64,000 nt of DNA, taken from the NCBI GenBank assembly GCA_947000775.1, contig CAMQGK010000008.1, positions 12,781,501 to 12,845,500 of the forward strand. The letters run 5' to 3'. Below, piece by piece: positions 22,766 to 34,760 of the stretch; position 1 is the first letter of the stretch; each line of letters begins with the position of its first letter. Under the pieces are notes generated by a model, which worked only from the letters and a program-made list of their open reading frames with translations, was not told where the DNA came from and did not search any database. Origin of the DNA: Pterois miles. Lineage: Eukaryota; Chordata; Actinopteri; Perciformes; Scorpaenidae. Position numbers and translations under genes: made by a program.

Positions 22766-23565
22766 GAAAAGTGAAGCCAATGTGGAAATGCTTTACACCT
22801 GCATTCTTTCTAAAAGCCAGCAGGAGGCGACTCCTCTGGCTGCAACAAGAACTCTGCTTGTATAGAAGGCTATGAGCCGACTTCTCACTTGATTTATTAC
22901 CTCACCTACCTAGTTTCAAGTCTTCTTCAATACAGCATGATGTTCATTTAGTAAATTATGGTCCCATTTAGAGTCAAATAAACCATAAAGCAGGGTATGC
23001 TTTAGGGCGTGGCTACCTTCTGATTGACAGGTCGCTACCATGGAGTAGTCCAGTCTGGGAGTTGTTCGTGTTTTTGTCTTACAACTTAACCCTTTCACAG
23101 TGTTTTCACTTCATCAAAGTTAAAATTAACAGTGCCTAAAAGTATCTTACTCAGCATTCGGTTATACTTTGCTCCATCCTCTTCTGCCACTTCTGGCTGC
23201 AAAAAAACAAGACGGTGATGGCAAAAAACCAACATGAAGACGGATAAAAACCAAGATGGTGATCGCTAAAAACCAAGATGGCGACGACTAAAAACCAAGA
23301 TGGTGATCGCTAAAAACCAAGATGGCGACGGCTAAAAACCAAGATGGTGATCGCTAAAAACCAAGATGGCGACGGCTAAAAACCAAGATGGTGATCGCTA
23401 AAAACCAAGATGGCGACGGCTAAAAACCACGATGGTGATCGCAAAAAACCAAGATGGCGACGGCTAAAAACCACGATGGCAAAGGCCAAAAACCAACGTG
23501 AAAAAAGGCAGTCCACAGACCAGTAGGTGATGTCACAATGACTATGTCCACTTCTTAGATAGCCG
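22766..23565 (-). mobile_element. Dispersed repeat F, copy 3, expanded by a minisatellite
   Basis: On the minus strand this matches copies 1 and 2. The shared stretch that in copy 1 reads AATGGGACCATAATTTAC (10662-10679) lies at about 22955-22972, and the AACATCATGCTGTATTGAAG block at about 22926-22945. It is about 800 bp long because of a 22-bp tandem array at 23199-23506. No coding sequence is present. Confidence 0.7.
23199..23506 (+). repeat. 22-bp minisatellite, 14 units, alternating two variants
   Basis: Fourteen 22-base units follow without gaps. From unit 3 to unit 12, units ending GGTGATC alternate strictly with units ending GGCGACG, so the higher-order period is 44 bases. The outer units are more diverged, as expected when an array grows from its centre. 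Five units (numbers 4, 6, 8, 10 and 12) contain AAGATGGCGAC, close to the known YY1 site AAGATGGCGGC. Copies 1 and 2 of the host repeat hold at most one or two units. Confidence 0.9.
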
Positions 23566-25236
23566 TTTAATTTTCACAAATCTGTCGTTGAAGTTGTGGA
23601 ACTATGTTACTACCATCACGGAGGATATAAATAATTACCTGACATGCTTCAAATGTATTTGGTTGTCTCAATAAAAGCACGAAACATTAAAAATTTTAGC
23701 CAACAGTTTGGCATTTAATCATGCAGATCTGTATTTAGAAAATCCACAAAAATCTGACTAAATTATGGTCCGCGGAGCTGCTTCTGGTATGATGAAGTCA
23801 CCGGGAGAATATGTTTTAATTTTATTCTACTGATATCTTTAAATTAACATTTATATTACAGACACTTCAAAAATGCTTTAAAATATCTAATATTCTGTGA
23901 TAGTTTTGCCGTCTCCTGACATAAACTGACTCTTTGAACCCTCCTCCAGGTTGTCACCTCTAACTGCCCTTTGATATTGTATTTTAAAGGCAGTAAAATA
24001 ATGATGCAATGACGAGCAACATTCATTTAAATGTCTACCCTCTGTGTGCCCCCATCACCCCTGTACGCTTTACGCTTCCTACTCAAACACATGAAACACA
24101 TTACAGCAAACTCTACTGCATGTCTGCTTCTTTATTAAGTTTTTGATGAGGAAGCAGAGCGAGTTCGATCGCGGCACCGTTTGACATTTCCAATTTGTTT
24201 GGGCTACCCCCCCCCCCCCCCCCCTCCTCCTTCTTCCTCCTCCTCTTACTCCTCCTCCTCCTCCTCCTCACCTGCTGAGGTGGCCCAGGGCTGTTTGGCA
24301 ATTGGTTAGGAGCCCCGCGGCTGGCTGTGAAAGTGTTTGTTTGTGGCTGTTGCTTATTGCTGATGCTGTTTGATATCTTGGCTGGAGTCTTATCTGTTTT
24401 GGTTGCCGAGGTGCTGCAGTTGCTCTGATATCTTGAAAGGCAGCTCGGTTTGGGCAGCTGTCAATGTCTGCTACTTCCTCTCTCTCTCTCCTCATATCTC
24501 TCTCTATCGCTCAATCTCTCAGCCTTTTTAATCATTCACATCAAAACAAGGGTGGCAGGAATCTGATAGTGAAATAATTGTAAATCTGCAGCTTTTATTA
24601 CGCAGTTAAATGTGTCACCACGATATTGGAAAAGACTCATAAAACAGGAAAGCATCTAAAGTTGTAGATGCATCTGGTAATTAATTTCCTTTTCTATAAA
24701 ATTATCACAGAAGAGTTCCTGATGTTAGTTGTTTTTCCCAAAGCTGCCTGTTCACTACATTACCTGGGCCTCCATAACACAACCAGCTGCTGAGACGCAA
24801 CCTTGTCAAGATTTATCAGTTTGATGCTTTTTGTTTGTGCGCTATCAGGAGTCTGTGACAGCTACTGGCAAGCAGGGAGACAGAACTGTTATAGCTCTCA
24901 TAAAAGGCTAAATATACAGTATATCGAACCTTTGGTAGTTTTCTATATGGGTGTGGGTTTATTTTGTGACGCTCTGGTGGAGGATGGATGCCGCGGTAGC
25001 CCACCTCGGGGAGCGCCGTTAAGTTCATAGCACGCTGCCGCCAACATGAAGATCTTAAACAGCGGGGAGGTAATGTAGCATATGGTGGACATGGAGGGAA
25101 ATTAACAAAGCATGTGGAGGCTCGCACGACATGGAAGAGTAAAACAGAGTCGCAGCAGCCTGGATTTGTGGCTCTCTGCTGCAGTCTTTTGGTGAATAAC
25201 TGTGGCTGCTGGTGGAGTCGACAGGAAGACACCTTT
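23566..25236. other. Non-coding with C and CCT tracts
   Basis: Holds an 18-base C run (24207-24224) and then CCT/CTT-rich DNA to about 24270, and a CT-rich patch near 24478-24520. Frames at 24803-25232 on both strands look compositional; no motif is recognised. The segment near 24955-25110 resembles DNA I associate with fish repeats, but I cannot place it. Confidence 0.4.
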
Positions 25237-25868
25237 AAAGCTGGAGTAGGCAGACTGGAGCAAAAATGTTTTTCAAAAAAGTTATTGTTATAAAACGGTC
25301 ACTACAACCTGACAGTAGTGCATGAGACAGGTAATCTGAAAATAATCATGCAACTCTGTGTCCTCCGGTGCTCCTAATGGCATCTCCAAGATTTCACAGA
25401 CCGGAGGAAAACAACCAATCAGAGCCGAGCTCAAACTAGGCAGCACTTATTAGATATGAATTAATATGCTGTTACTGTAATGCCCATTTCTACTGTAAAA
25501 TGTTTTCAGAAACATAGTTTAGGTACTAATAAGTACTGTCCCAAATATCATTTTTTGAGCTTCAAAGCTTTGGTGACAAATGCAACACCTATACACACAG
25601 GCACCTTTACATATGACAAACAGCAATATCCATCTGAGAATAACTAATAATAATAAATGCTGAATATGAATAATGTGGTACTACTCCTCATTTCATGGGC
25701 TATTTGAGGACTACATTATTATTACATAATAATATACTTTAAAAAATACTGATTTGGAGGTCAGTTACCATGGCAATGGTCGAAGCTGTTCACTTGAATT
25801 ACATGTTGAAAGGTTATTATGGTATTTTTGTCCGATGATGCCAACAATATTCTGCCTACTGCTGCTTT
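25237..25868 (+). mobile_element. MITE D, full length
   Basis: The first 18 bases (AAAGCTGGAGTAGGCAGA) and the reverse complement of the last 18 (AAAGCAGCAGTAGGCAGA) match at 16 of 18 positions. TTT or TTAA-type bases flank both ends, so the target duplication is either TA-rich or not resolvable. The interior (for example GTGCATGAGACAGGTAATCT near 25318) is a well-known teleost dispersed repeat. No transposase is present. Confidence 0.75.
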
Positions 25869-26547
25869 AATATATGTGATGTCTTTTGTTTTGGTGGTGG
25901 CTAACATGCCTGTGAATGCATGATGAAAATAATTCATGCATATGACCACAATAACTTGTACACCCTTACGATGCATACCTAAAAAAAGACCGTGGGCATA
26001 TCCTCGCTCTGCTTTACATTTCCAGGCCGCAGCAGTGGACACGGCACCAAACAAAGCAATCGGCTGGTTAAATTTTATCAGAGCACCTCGAGAAAATGAG
26101 TGGTAATGCCCCTAACATTTCTCCCCTTATTTCTCTCTCCAGCTGATCAAAAAGCCGTCACGCCACATTGCGCCCTGTAATGGTTTTTTGTCTGCGCTCC
26201 TTTGGTATTTAAACGAACAAAAGGAAATGTCGCGCCAGACCGTGTGTATTCCGTCTATGTATGTGTGTGCACGCAGGACTTACATTCAAGTGTGTTACAG
26301 ACAGCTGCAGCCAAACTGAAAGCCTGACTCATCCAGATGCAGACAGAGGAGAGGGGGGACACCGTGGACAGGGTGACTGATCAGGACACATCAGTAATTA
26401 TCCGTTTCCTTGCTGACTCGTCATCCCTCCGATAAAGCAGTTGTACTTTTTATTGCTTGTGCGCAGACGAAGAAATATGGAGAAACAGGTGCTTAAAGTC
26501 GTTGCTTCTGCAGCTGCTTACAAATGAGTTTGCGCACGCACACACAC

Positions 26548-26584
<37 letters not shown>

Positions 26585-27312
26585 GAAATGTTTTTGTGTC
26601 TGTGTGTCACAGAGTTTGTCCCATCAAAGCGTTTCCATAAATAGCAGCAACACCGCTCGCCAGCTACGCAGCATGATGAATGTGTTATATAACCTTGTCG
26701 AAATGCATACTGAGACCACATCAGCATCAACAACTAGGCTGCTACCTGTTCTAATGCTGCAAGGCTCGCTCTCTCTCTCACATGCACCAACACACCGATT
26801 ACATGCTCTTCTTCATTATTCATGTGGCATTTCTGCCTTTACTAGAAGGTACACAGGAAACGAGGCAGGAAAGGGACATGAAGTGTGAAATGGCAAAGGT
26901 TTACTGCAATAACTCTCTTAGGAATTGCACTTACTTAGCTATTAGTAACCGTGTATTACTCTCATTTTTTGTTCCTCTGTACTTTTTGTTAAAAATGAGC
27001 TATCACAGCTGATGTGTTTGAATTGATGATACGTTGTTTTGCTAAAACATGCCACTGCACAAGCCTAAAATCCTCAGAAACATACTTTTTTTTTAATTGT
27101 GCGATTTCAGAATATGGATGTGCATGACCTTAACTAACGTCACATTTTTGTAAGCTGAGAAGAAAGCCCTTTTCAGCTTGTCAGTGAGCTTGTATTGCTA
27201 ACAAAGGAGGAATATTTTCTCAGTCCATAAGAAATGCTTAATCCTTCCAAATTTGGAGATGCATGGCATCAAGTGTATGGTGTTTACTTGTAAATATTAA
27301 AATAATTAAGGG
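25869..27312. other. Non-coding; one CA array inside
   Basis: Apart from the CA array at 26538-26581, nothing is recognised. The frame at 26457-26888 runs through that array and is not a gene. Confidence 0.4.
26538..26581 (+). repeat. (CA)n microsatellite
   Basis: About 21 CA units with one CGCA interruption. Confidence 0.95.
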
Positions 27313-27796
27313 TGGGGCAAAAAAAAAAAAAATGATACTGCAAGAGTATTGAGATATTTTGCATGGCAATATTGTATCAAGATTTTATTATATAAACTAT
27401 TAACTACATAACAACAACCTGACAGCACGCCAGTGCGTCCAGATGCTATTCAGTTTGGTTCTGATTTCTTCCAACTCGTCATGTTAGCTTGTCAGAACAA
27501 AAGCTAAATTACGCTCCAAAGTTATGCTCAATTTTGAAGAGGGAAATTTGCATGGTGATTTTCAAAGGGGTCCCTTGACCTCCTGACCTCAAGATATGTG
27601 AATGAAAACTCAGAACAGAGTGAAAACTGTATCATATTAAATAAAACTACATAATTTGCAGCTGAAAAAAGGTAATAAATCACAATATGTCTCATCGCAA
27701 TACTATCGTGAAATGTTGAAAACATCAAAAAGATTGTATTGGGACTTTAGAATCGTGATAATATCATATCGTGGGGCCTGTAGTGATTCCAGCCCC
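27313..27796 (+). mobile_element. hAT-like non-autonomous element
   Basis: The left edge is GGGGC followed by an A run, and the right edge ends CAGCCCC. The interior has ATCACAATAT and CGTGATAATATCATATCG near the right end, typical of fish hAT-like elements. A central block (near 27549-27606) shared with family A includes CAAAGGGGTCCCTTGACC, so the two families share modules. No transposase is present. Confidence 0.5.
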
Positions 27797-28443
27797 AAGA
27801 AATAATATTGTGATAGTGTTAATTTTGTCCATAAATTGCTTCTCCTATCTTTCAATGATCCACTTGATACTTTTAATGAAAACTTTTTGAAAGACCTTTC
27901 AGGATTCAGCGCATTTCATATCATGTTCCTGATGAGGCAAAACACACCATATGGATTAACTGTGCATATTCATAAAACACTCTGAGGCCCTCAGCACCTC
28001 ACAGGCATGACAGACAGATACATACATGCTCACACACGTCCTCCACCCACCCACCCCTACGTCTTTTAATCACGCCATTGGCCGCCGCGTGATTCCCCGC
28101 TTACTTTTAATCCAACGAGGTGTGTAATGGCTGCAGTGACGGGGGGGCCGCTGGAGACGACTGCTGCGGTCACGGCTCAGGGGAATATGGCTCATCTGCA
28201 GGAGACGGCGGCTTCGGCGACAGCACCATCCCTCTTATCTCTAACCACTTAACGCTGATCGAAAACAACCTGATAGAGGGGAGCTAATTGGAGTAAATGT
28301 CACCACTGGGTCATTTAGGAGCCATATGGAGCCAAGACTGTATTTATGGCAAACGACTGTGACCAACCCCTCAGAGATAGCACACATAGCGCTGTAGCAC
28401 ATGCATGTTTCCAGACGGTCCAGTGCAAAATATACAGTATACT
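27797..28443. other. Non-coding; nothing assigned
   Basis: The stretch 28050-28300 is GC-richer and looks unique, with no repeat features. No exon is supported. Confidence 0.35.
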
Positions 28444-29024
28444 AGGGCTGTGAAAAGACGTGACCTGTGATTTTTATCATGTAGTTCGGTTCAGGCTGGT
28501 TCAGGCTCAGTTTTAAAGTGAGAGTGAAGATACTCCAAACTCAAAACATTCACTAAATTTCAGCAAGGAAAAACTGGCATGGCTATATTCAAAGGGGTCC
28601 TTTGACTTCTGACTTCAAGGTATATGGATGAAAATGGGTTCTATGGGTACCCACGAGTCTCCCCTTTACAGACATGCCCACTTTATGATAATCTCATGCA
28701 GTGTGGGGCAAGTCACAGTGAAGTCAGCACACTGACAGCTGTTGTTGCCTGTTGGGCTGCAGTTTGCCACATTGTGATCTGAGTGTATATTTTATGCTAA
28801 ATGCAGCATCTGTGAGGGTTCTTGGAAAATATTTCTCATTGTTTTGTGTTGTTAATTGATTGATATGTTTGCCTAAAGCAATCATATTTGTCCACTCCCT
28901 TGTTAAAATACCTGACAAATCTTAAGTACATTTTGACCAGATAAAAAATATGTGATTAATTTGCGATTAATCGCGATTAACTGCAATTAATCATGATTTA
29001 ATATGTGAATCGATTGACAGCCCC
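28444..29024 (+). mobile_element. hAT-like family A, complete copy
   Basis: It begins AGGGCTGTG and ends GATTGACAGCCCC. Near the right end TGCGATTAATCGCGATTAA is typical of this fish family. It shares long blocks with 3790-3970 (CCACGAGTCTC, ACAGACATGCCCACTTTATG) and, reversed, with 31508-31910. Flanking 8-mers AGTATACT and AGAATATA match at five of eight positions, so a target duplication is only suggestive. It has no coding sequence. Confidence 0.7.
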
Positions 29025-29952
29025 AGAATATATGGGTCTACATACAGGTCTGACATTTGTTTGTGCTGCCATCCAACAACCCCACCCCCACACTGCCTGA
29101 CTAGATGTCAGGTCCTGCTGACTCAGCATCCTCACAGAGAGAGAGAGGGAGGGAAAGTGTTAAATCAGAGGAGGACAAACAGAGAGGAACCGTCTTAGTC
29201 TTAGCCTAAGTGTGTGAAATGCATGGATTATTAAGAGTGTGTGTGGTCATGTGAGACCAATATATGCAAGGGCGTGTGTGTGTGTGCAAGTGCCTTATCT
29301 TAATTGTGATTTCCATGTAAATTTGGGGTTTATCCCAAAATATTATCATCATTTTATGTGATTTACTGTGTGATATGCACTGCAAACTGGGAGAAAAAAT
29401 GGGAAATCTCTCAAAACTGGAATTACAAGTTCCTCAGATGTTGCTCTGACTGGATCCGTGTCCTCTCCGGGTGTCTCATCCCCTCTAATTCCTCGGCTCT
29501 TTGTGTCCTACTGCCCTCTTTGCAGTCCACCTTGTAGCGTACTGTCGCCTTAAATCTCTCTGACTGCTTTCATCATCCTCTACATGCACTTGCACCTTTC
29601 CCTGTTTCCCTCCCCCTCCCTCTCCATCCTTTCCTTCCTCTTCTATTTCCATGTCGTCTTGGTTCAGCACACACATGGAGCCCGACAAGTCAAACCGCTG
29701 AACGCTATCGTCCTCGACTGCACCCTGTCAGGGCACACCGGCCACCACACACTCAAACACACACGTGTCAGGGAATATACACACCTCAAACCTCCAACGC
29801 CATGTTAATGATAAATAATCAATTATCCATTACAGGCTCATAAAATATAAAATCTTTACTTAGAAGAAGCCTTACTTATATGGGTTATTTTCACAGCACC
29901 ACCCGAGTGAATTACCCTAACTATTATAAATTAAATACACTCGTTCAATATT
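29025..29952. other. Non-coding; nothing assigned
   Basis: Includes short TG-rich patches near 29236-29290 and a CT-rich stretch at 29590-29650. No exon is supported. Confidence 0.4.
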
Positions 29953-30395
29953 TAAAGGAGCAGTGTGCAGGATGTGGCAGCATCAAGTGGTCAAGACTGC
30001 GGTAACACAAACTGCCAAGTGCACATCCGTGGTGACGCCGTTCACCTTGCTGAGAAGCCATCCTTACCATCATAACACTACTTTAGCAGCACAGGAAGTC
30101 AGTCGGCGGCTGGTGGTACCACAGTTTTGAACTCTGCAGCTCAAGTTACTGCAATTTCCCAAGTGTGTCGGAGAACTACTATACAGCGGCTCTCTCTAGA
30201 TCCAGTGTTTGGTTTTTCCCTTCTGGGCTACTGTAGAAACACAGCAGAGCAACATGGCGGACCCCGTGAAGAGGACTCACACCTTATGTAGCTATGAAGG
30301 GCTCATTCTAAGCTAACATTCTTAGTTTCAGCTGATTACTGAAAAAATTGTTATGAATATTATATTCCATTTCTGCTAATAGATCCCCAAAAATG
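29953..30395 (+). mobile_element. MITE C, copy 2, right end lost
   Basis: The left end TAAAGGAGCAGTGTGCAGGAT matches copy 1 at 18028. Shared internal blocks include GTGTCGGAGAACTAC (near 30165), CTACTGTAGAAACA (near 30229) and ATGAATATTATATTCCAT (near 30353). The right terminal repeat is replaced by unrelated sequence and the SINE at 30410. Confidence 0.7.
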
Positions 30396-30409
30396 TTAAA
30401 AATGTTAAT

Positions 30410-30680
30410 GGGGGCGGCAGTAGCTCAGTCTGAAGGGAGTTGGCTTGGGAACCGGAGGGTCACCGGTTCAAGTCCCGACATGGACCAAAAAGTGTGTGAG
30501 TGTGAACTGGTAGCTGGAGAGGTGCCAGTTTACCTCTTGGGCACTGCCGAGGTGCCCCTGAGCAAGACACCAAACCCCCAACTGCTCGGGGCGCTTGTCA
30601 GGAGCAGCCCCCTCACTCTGACACCTCTCCATTAATGCATGTATGTGTGTTTCAGGTCTGCATGTACCATGTATAAGTTA
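30410..30680 (+). mobile_element. tRNA-derived SINE, forward strand
   Basis: The head reads GGGGCGGCAGTAGCTCAGT, with an A box at 30421-30431 and a B box identical to GGTTCRANTCC apart from one base (GGTTCAAGTCC, 30465-30475). The body includes the stretch with CACCAAACCCCCAACTGCTC (about 30570-30589) and the tail has ACAACAGAGTGTCTAATC, repeated once. This is a SINE type widespread in percomorph fish. Polymerase III would transcribe it; the 80-codon ORF is not a gene. Confidence 0.85.
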
Positions 30681-31507
30681 AAAAAACAACAGAGTGTCTA
30701 ATCAACAGAGTGTCTAATCATGACACAAACATGTATATTTAAATATTCATATCACACACAACTTTCAAATGACAAAACAGGCTAACACTTTCCCCCGTGT
30801 TCTTTTTAACAGCATTAAGATCACATGCGCTACCAAGGGAACGCAGAGTTTACCGACAACGTAAGAAGAGGGAAGTGCAAATAAAAAACAACATGGATGA
30901 GTGCGGACTAGATCAATAAAGACATGTGTTTATTAGATTGAGGCGAGCTGCGACAGAGCCTGGCCCAGGAGTGGAACACTAGCGTGTAATCTTGTACTGT
31001 TTTCTCTCTCCCTGCGGAGCGGCAAACTCACTCACTCGCGCCTCGGGCCATAAAGAAGCATGCAATATACAGCCGTCAATCTGGTTTGGGACTATTGACT
31101 GGGGAAAGGGGAGATGGTGGAGACTGGCTGATGGGAGGAAATTGAGGACCTCAGAGTGTCTTACATTCTGCAGGTGGGCTGCTATGCTGCTGTTATTAGA
31201 TGATTTGAATCCAGTTAGAGGAACTTAAGGCAGAGTGCATCTACTACAGATCTATTGTTACTATTGTACTGAGTTGTGTTCTACATCTCCTTTAACTTAG
31301 TTCACGTGTTTTATGAGGTACTTATCCATAGTCAGTGTATTACCTGCAGCTGTCAGGACGGGAGGACCGGCATGAGAGCAAAGCAATGACCTGCTGTGGA
31401 CGGGAACAGCAGCAAAACCTATTTCAGCTACCCAAAAGATCTGTTTAGTTTAAGTGTACGCTATAGAGAGAATATACGGCCCCCTCCGAGCCGAGATTGA
31501 TAAGGAT
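30681..31507. other. Non-coding; nothing assigned
   Basis: No exon or repeat end is recognised. The start holds the duplicated SINE tail motif (about 30690-30722). Confidence 0.4.
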
Positions 31508-31915
31508 TAGGGCTATCAATGGATTCAAATATTTAATCGCGCTTAATTGCATGCTTTTCCATAGTTAATCGCGATTATTCACATATTTAGCACACATTTT
31601 TTATCTGTTCAAAATGTACCTTTAAGGGAGATTTGTCAAGAATTTAATACTCTTTTCAACATGGGAGTGGGCAAATATCACTAATATGAAAATGTATGTA
31701 CATATTTATCATTGGAAATCAATTAACAACACAAAACAATGACACATATTATCCAGGAACCCTCACAGATACTGCAATTAGCATAAAATATATATAGATA
31801 CAGATCATAACATGGCAAACTGCAGCCCAACAGGCAACAACAGCTGTCAGTGTGCTGACTTCACTGTGATTTGCCCCAAACTGCATGAGACTATCATAAA
31901 GTGGCATCATCTACT
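31508..31915 (-). mobile_element. hAT-like family A, reversed and truncated
   Basis: It starts TAGGGCTATCAATGG, the reverse complement of the family A right end, then shows TTAATCGCGATTATTCACAT. Later it has GCAAACTGCAGCCCAACAGG, AACAACAGCTGTCAGTGTGC and GCATGAGACTATCATAAAGTGG, all matching 28690-28790 in reverse. It stops there, lacking the other third. Confidence 0.7.
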
Positions 31916-32724
31916 GTAATAATACACACTGTGACCCACTTCAAAACACTAGAACTGCCCCTTTAACATTTAGACTTAATTATTCCACTTGTGAGTAACA
32001 GGCAGTTTTCAATCGCATAGCTGCCCAATTAGTGCACTGCTACATTTGTTTGTTGATGTCCATCGGTCATTAGTCTGGATGCCAGTATTGATGCTTGTGA
32101 TTATTCCTCAGCTAAATGCACCACTGGTCTCTTTGAACACAGCCAAAGGGGCCATTTGTTTAAAAAAAAAACAAAAAACAACAATAACAACAAAAAACAG
32201 ACTTTTGGCACAGACACCGTCTCACATTTTGAATATGTGGTCTATTATTCATTTGTTATGCTTGGTAACATCCACAAAAGTAACTGAGCTGGAATGATAA
32301 CAGAAGAAAGTGTTGAGTGAGACAAATGGAGCCCCACTACACAATGTACAGTAACAATACATCAGCCACAAGCAGCAGACATGTTGCTCCAGAGTGGATT
32401 GATGGAGAAATAAGTGTGGAACTTGTATTCTCCTTCATTGCGATGCCTATTCTACACAGCGGCAGGCCAACATGTCTGAGTCAGAGGGAGTGAGGTTTCC
32501 AAACAGCCCTGGACTCATGCCCACTGGACTTAAAGACCTATAGGAGATACTGTAGCTTGTGACACCTGCTGGCCTTCACAAACAAGTCTTAAAAAGGGGT
32601 GGATACAAGGCCTGAACCATATAGTTCACAGCTTCATTCATAACACTGATTTTCAAAACCTACGGTTGCACAGGGTTTTTTAAATGTCTGTTAAACCTGT
32701 TTAAATCCAGTAGTTCTGCACAGT
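31916..32724. other. Non-coding; nothing assigned
   Basis: An A-rich stretch lies at 32161-32200. No exon is recognised. Confidence 0.4.
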
Positions 32725-33030
32725 TATAGGCAAAGATTGGGCTGCACTGATGTAGTATTAGTATTATACTATTTGTAGAATTAGATAGTGTAGGATTGTT
32801 TCTGAAATTTATTGGAAAAAATGATGTAATCAATCAGGCTGTCAATCGATTACAGTATTTATTATTTAAGTTAATCACACTCTTCGCGACAAGCAAATAA
32901 TCACAAGTTGTGTTAATGTCTTAAAGAAATTAGTGTATTATCGAGTTATATTCTGTTTCAATCCATATTTGTTGGCGTTTAGCCTTTCAGGTCAGCATTT
33001 TCACTGCACACAAAAGTTGGCCCATACTAG
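32725..33030 (+). repeat. Dispersed repeat O, copy 1, with a hAT-like end inside
   Basis: Blocks AATCCATATTTGTTGGCGTTTAGC (split here for length: AATCCATATTTG, then GGCGTTTAGC, near 32960-32985) and TGTAGGATTGTTT (near 32790) recur at 48470 and 48305 with the same order. Between them, 32837-32890 reads GGCTGTCAATCGATTAC and so resembles a hAT-like terminus inserted into the repeat. Confidence 0.5.
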
Positions 33031-34492
33031 TCATTAAAAAAGCTGATTTAATAAAAAAAGACTCTCATTTAATCCAGTGATACAGTTTACTCACACTGAG
33101 GATTTTGTTTATATTATTTATTAAGTATATAGAGTATATTTTTTTGTAAATTAGGGTGATGATGTCATAAAATATGACAACAAACTTCATTTAAAATCCT
33201 CAATAGAAGCTTTGAATCTAAGAAAAAAAAAAACAAAAAGACATTTGGTACAGCCATAGTGGATACACAAACAAAATGTCACTAAAGGGGAGGATCTAAC
33301 CTTTACAAAATATCTGTTTGTAAATGGGCAGGTGCTTTAAGGTAAAACTGTGTCCCTTCATCATTTTCTTACAGCTCCTTACCTAACATAAAGAAACCAT
33401 CGCCAACGTATCCTGGCATTGCAGTTGTAAAACACAAATAGAAATCTGGGTAAGCATTTGTAAGAGACTCAGATCACAGCCTACAGACAATTACCTTTAA
33501 ACAATTACCTATCTTAAGCAATTTAGCCTCGTATTTAGCGTTAGTGTTTGAATCTTATTTTCCTTTATATAAGCAAAGCATTTGTGGAGAGACAATTTCA
33601 TTAGCTTGTAAACGAAATCAAGAGCTTTGAATGATCTTATTTGCCTAATTGTTACAGAACGTTGTCTTATTACAATACAACTGGAGGTTCAGCTCCACTG
33701 GAGGCAAGCAGAAGCAGAGTCTCCTTAAAGGGGACTCCATAAAATTAGAGTTGTAAATGACTTGTTATGGTGCAAATTTGTCGCCGCAATACAGTCAATA
33801 TGCATTGATTTCATTGTCATTGTGGACATTTACTTTATTTGGTTTCACATTAACCAATCAGGCTCATTTTAAACATATTGACTGTGTTAAAGCAGTTACC
33901 AGAAGTCCCCTGCTTAGCGGGCTAATTAAGAGCTGCATCACCTATTGTGATTCGTCTTGTTTGACAGTGAATTTCTATGAACTGATTATGTAATGGAAAG
34001 AAAAAAACTAAGCAAGAGAAAGCTTCAAATCTGCATGCTTGTCTGAAATCTGCACATTTATTACTGAAGTGGCTCCGCTCCACCAGTGATCTGGGTCCAT
34101 TCAGCATCTGTTCCGGCTGTGAGGAAAACATGACATGACCTAGGAACACAGCCATGGTGTTGGTTATGTAGGCTAATGGGCAGTTTCTTCTAAATAGGGC
34201 GACTGGGCAGATGCCTGAGCAACCTCGTGTACCTGCAACTGTGCGAGTGTAGGTGTGTTTGTTCTGTTCTCTTTTATGATCAACCAAAAGAACTAATACT
34301 AGTACAAATAACAGCACCATGCAGATACACCTACACATGATGGCCCTGATAAGTACCAAACTCAACAAACAAATCCTTCTCACATGCACACGGTAACAAC
34401 CAAACCAATCTATCTATCCAAGTTGACATTTAGATGTTTCATTATTTTACTTTTGGTCCACGAAGCAGCAAAAAAGCAAATGTACTCACAAT
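33031..34492. other. Unique sequence, possible conserved non-coding stretch at 33520-33965
   Basis: The stretch 33520-33965 has many TTATTTGCC, AATATGCATTGATTTCATTG and CTAATTAAGAG type cores in unique sequence. No repeat features are seen. It is a candidate enhancer, by composition only. No exon is supported elsewhere in the stretch. Confidence 0.3.
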
Positions 34493-34760
34493 AGTTGTTC
34501 CGATACCAGTATCTGAATCTGCCCAAAATTCAGAATCAGTCTATGCACCAATCTGACACCATAATTCATTAACCATGAAAAATATTAACTTTTTTTTTCT
34601 TCACTGCTTCAAAACAGTAGTCTTCACAATGCTGTCGCCGTGGATGTATCATGGCTGCCACTGACAACTATTATTTTAGAGCAGTGAAGAAGTACATCTC
34701 TAGTACTCGCTGTGAACGTAACAATGCAAACTTTTGGTGGTCACTGTCATCATGTCATGC
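34493..34760 (+). mobile_element. hAT-like non-autonomous element, partial
   Basis: Starts AGTTGTTCCGATACCAGTAT, a start I associate with a common fish hAT-like family, then continues with TTTTAGAGCAGTGAAGAAGTA near 34675. The right boundary is not clear. Confidence 0.4.

Noticed and set aside
23199..23506. CRISPR-like array of regular repeats
   Set aside because: Units are contiguous with no unique spacers; it is a minisatellite in a eukaryotic repeat.
24803..25030. Signal-peptide-like hydrophobic start in a 75-codon frame
   Set aside because: Needs a non-ATG start, and neither strand has further coding signs.
30393..30635. 80-codon frame
   Set aside because: Overlaps a tRNA-derived SINE, which is non-coding.
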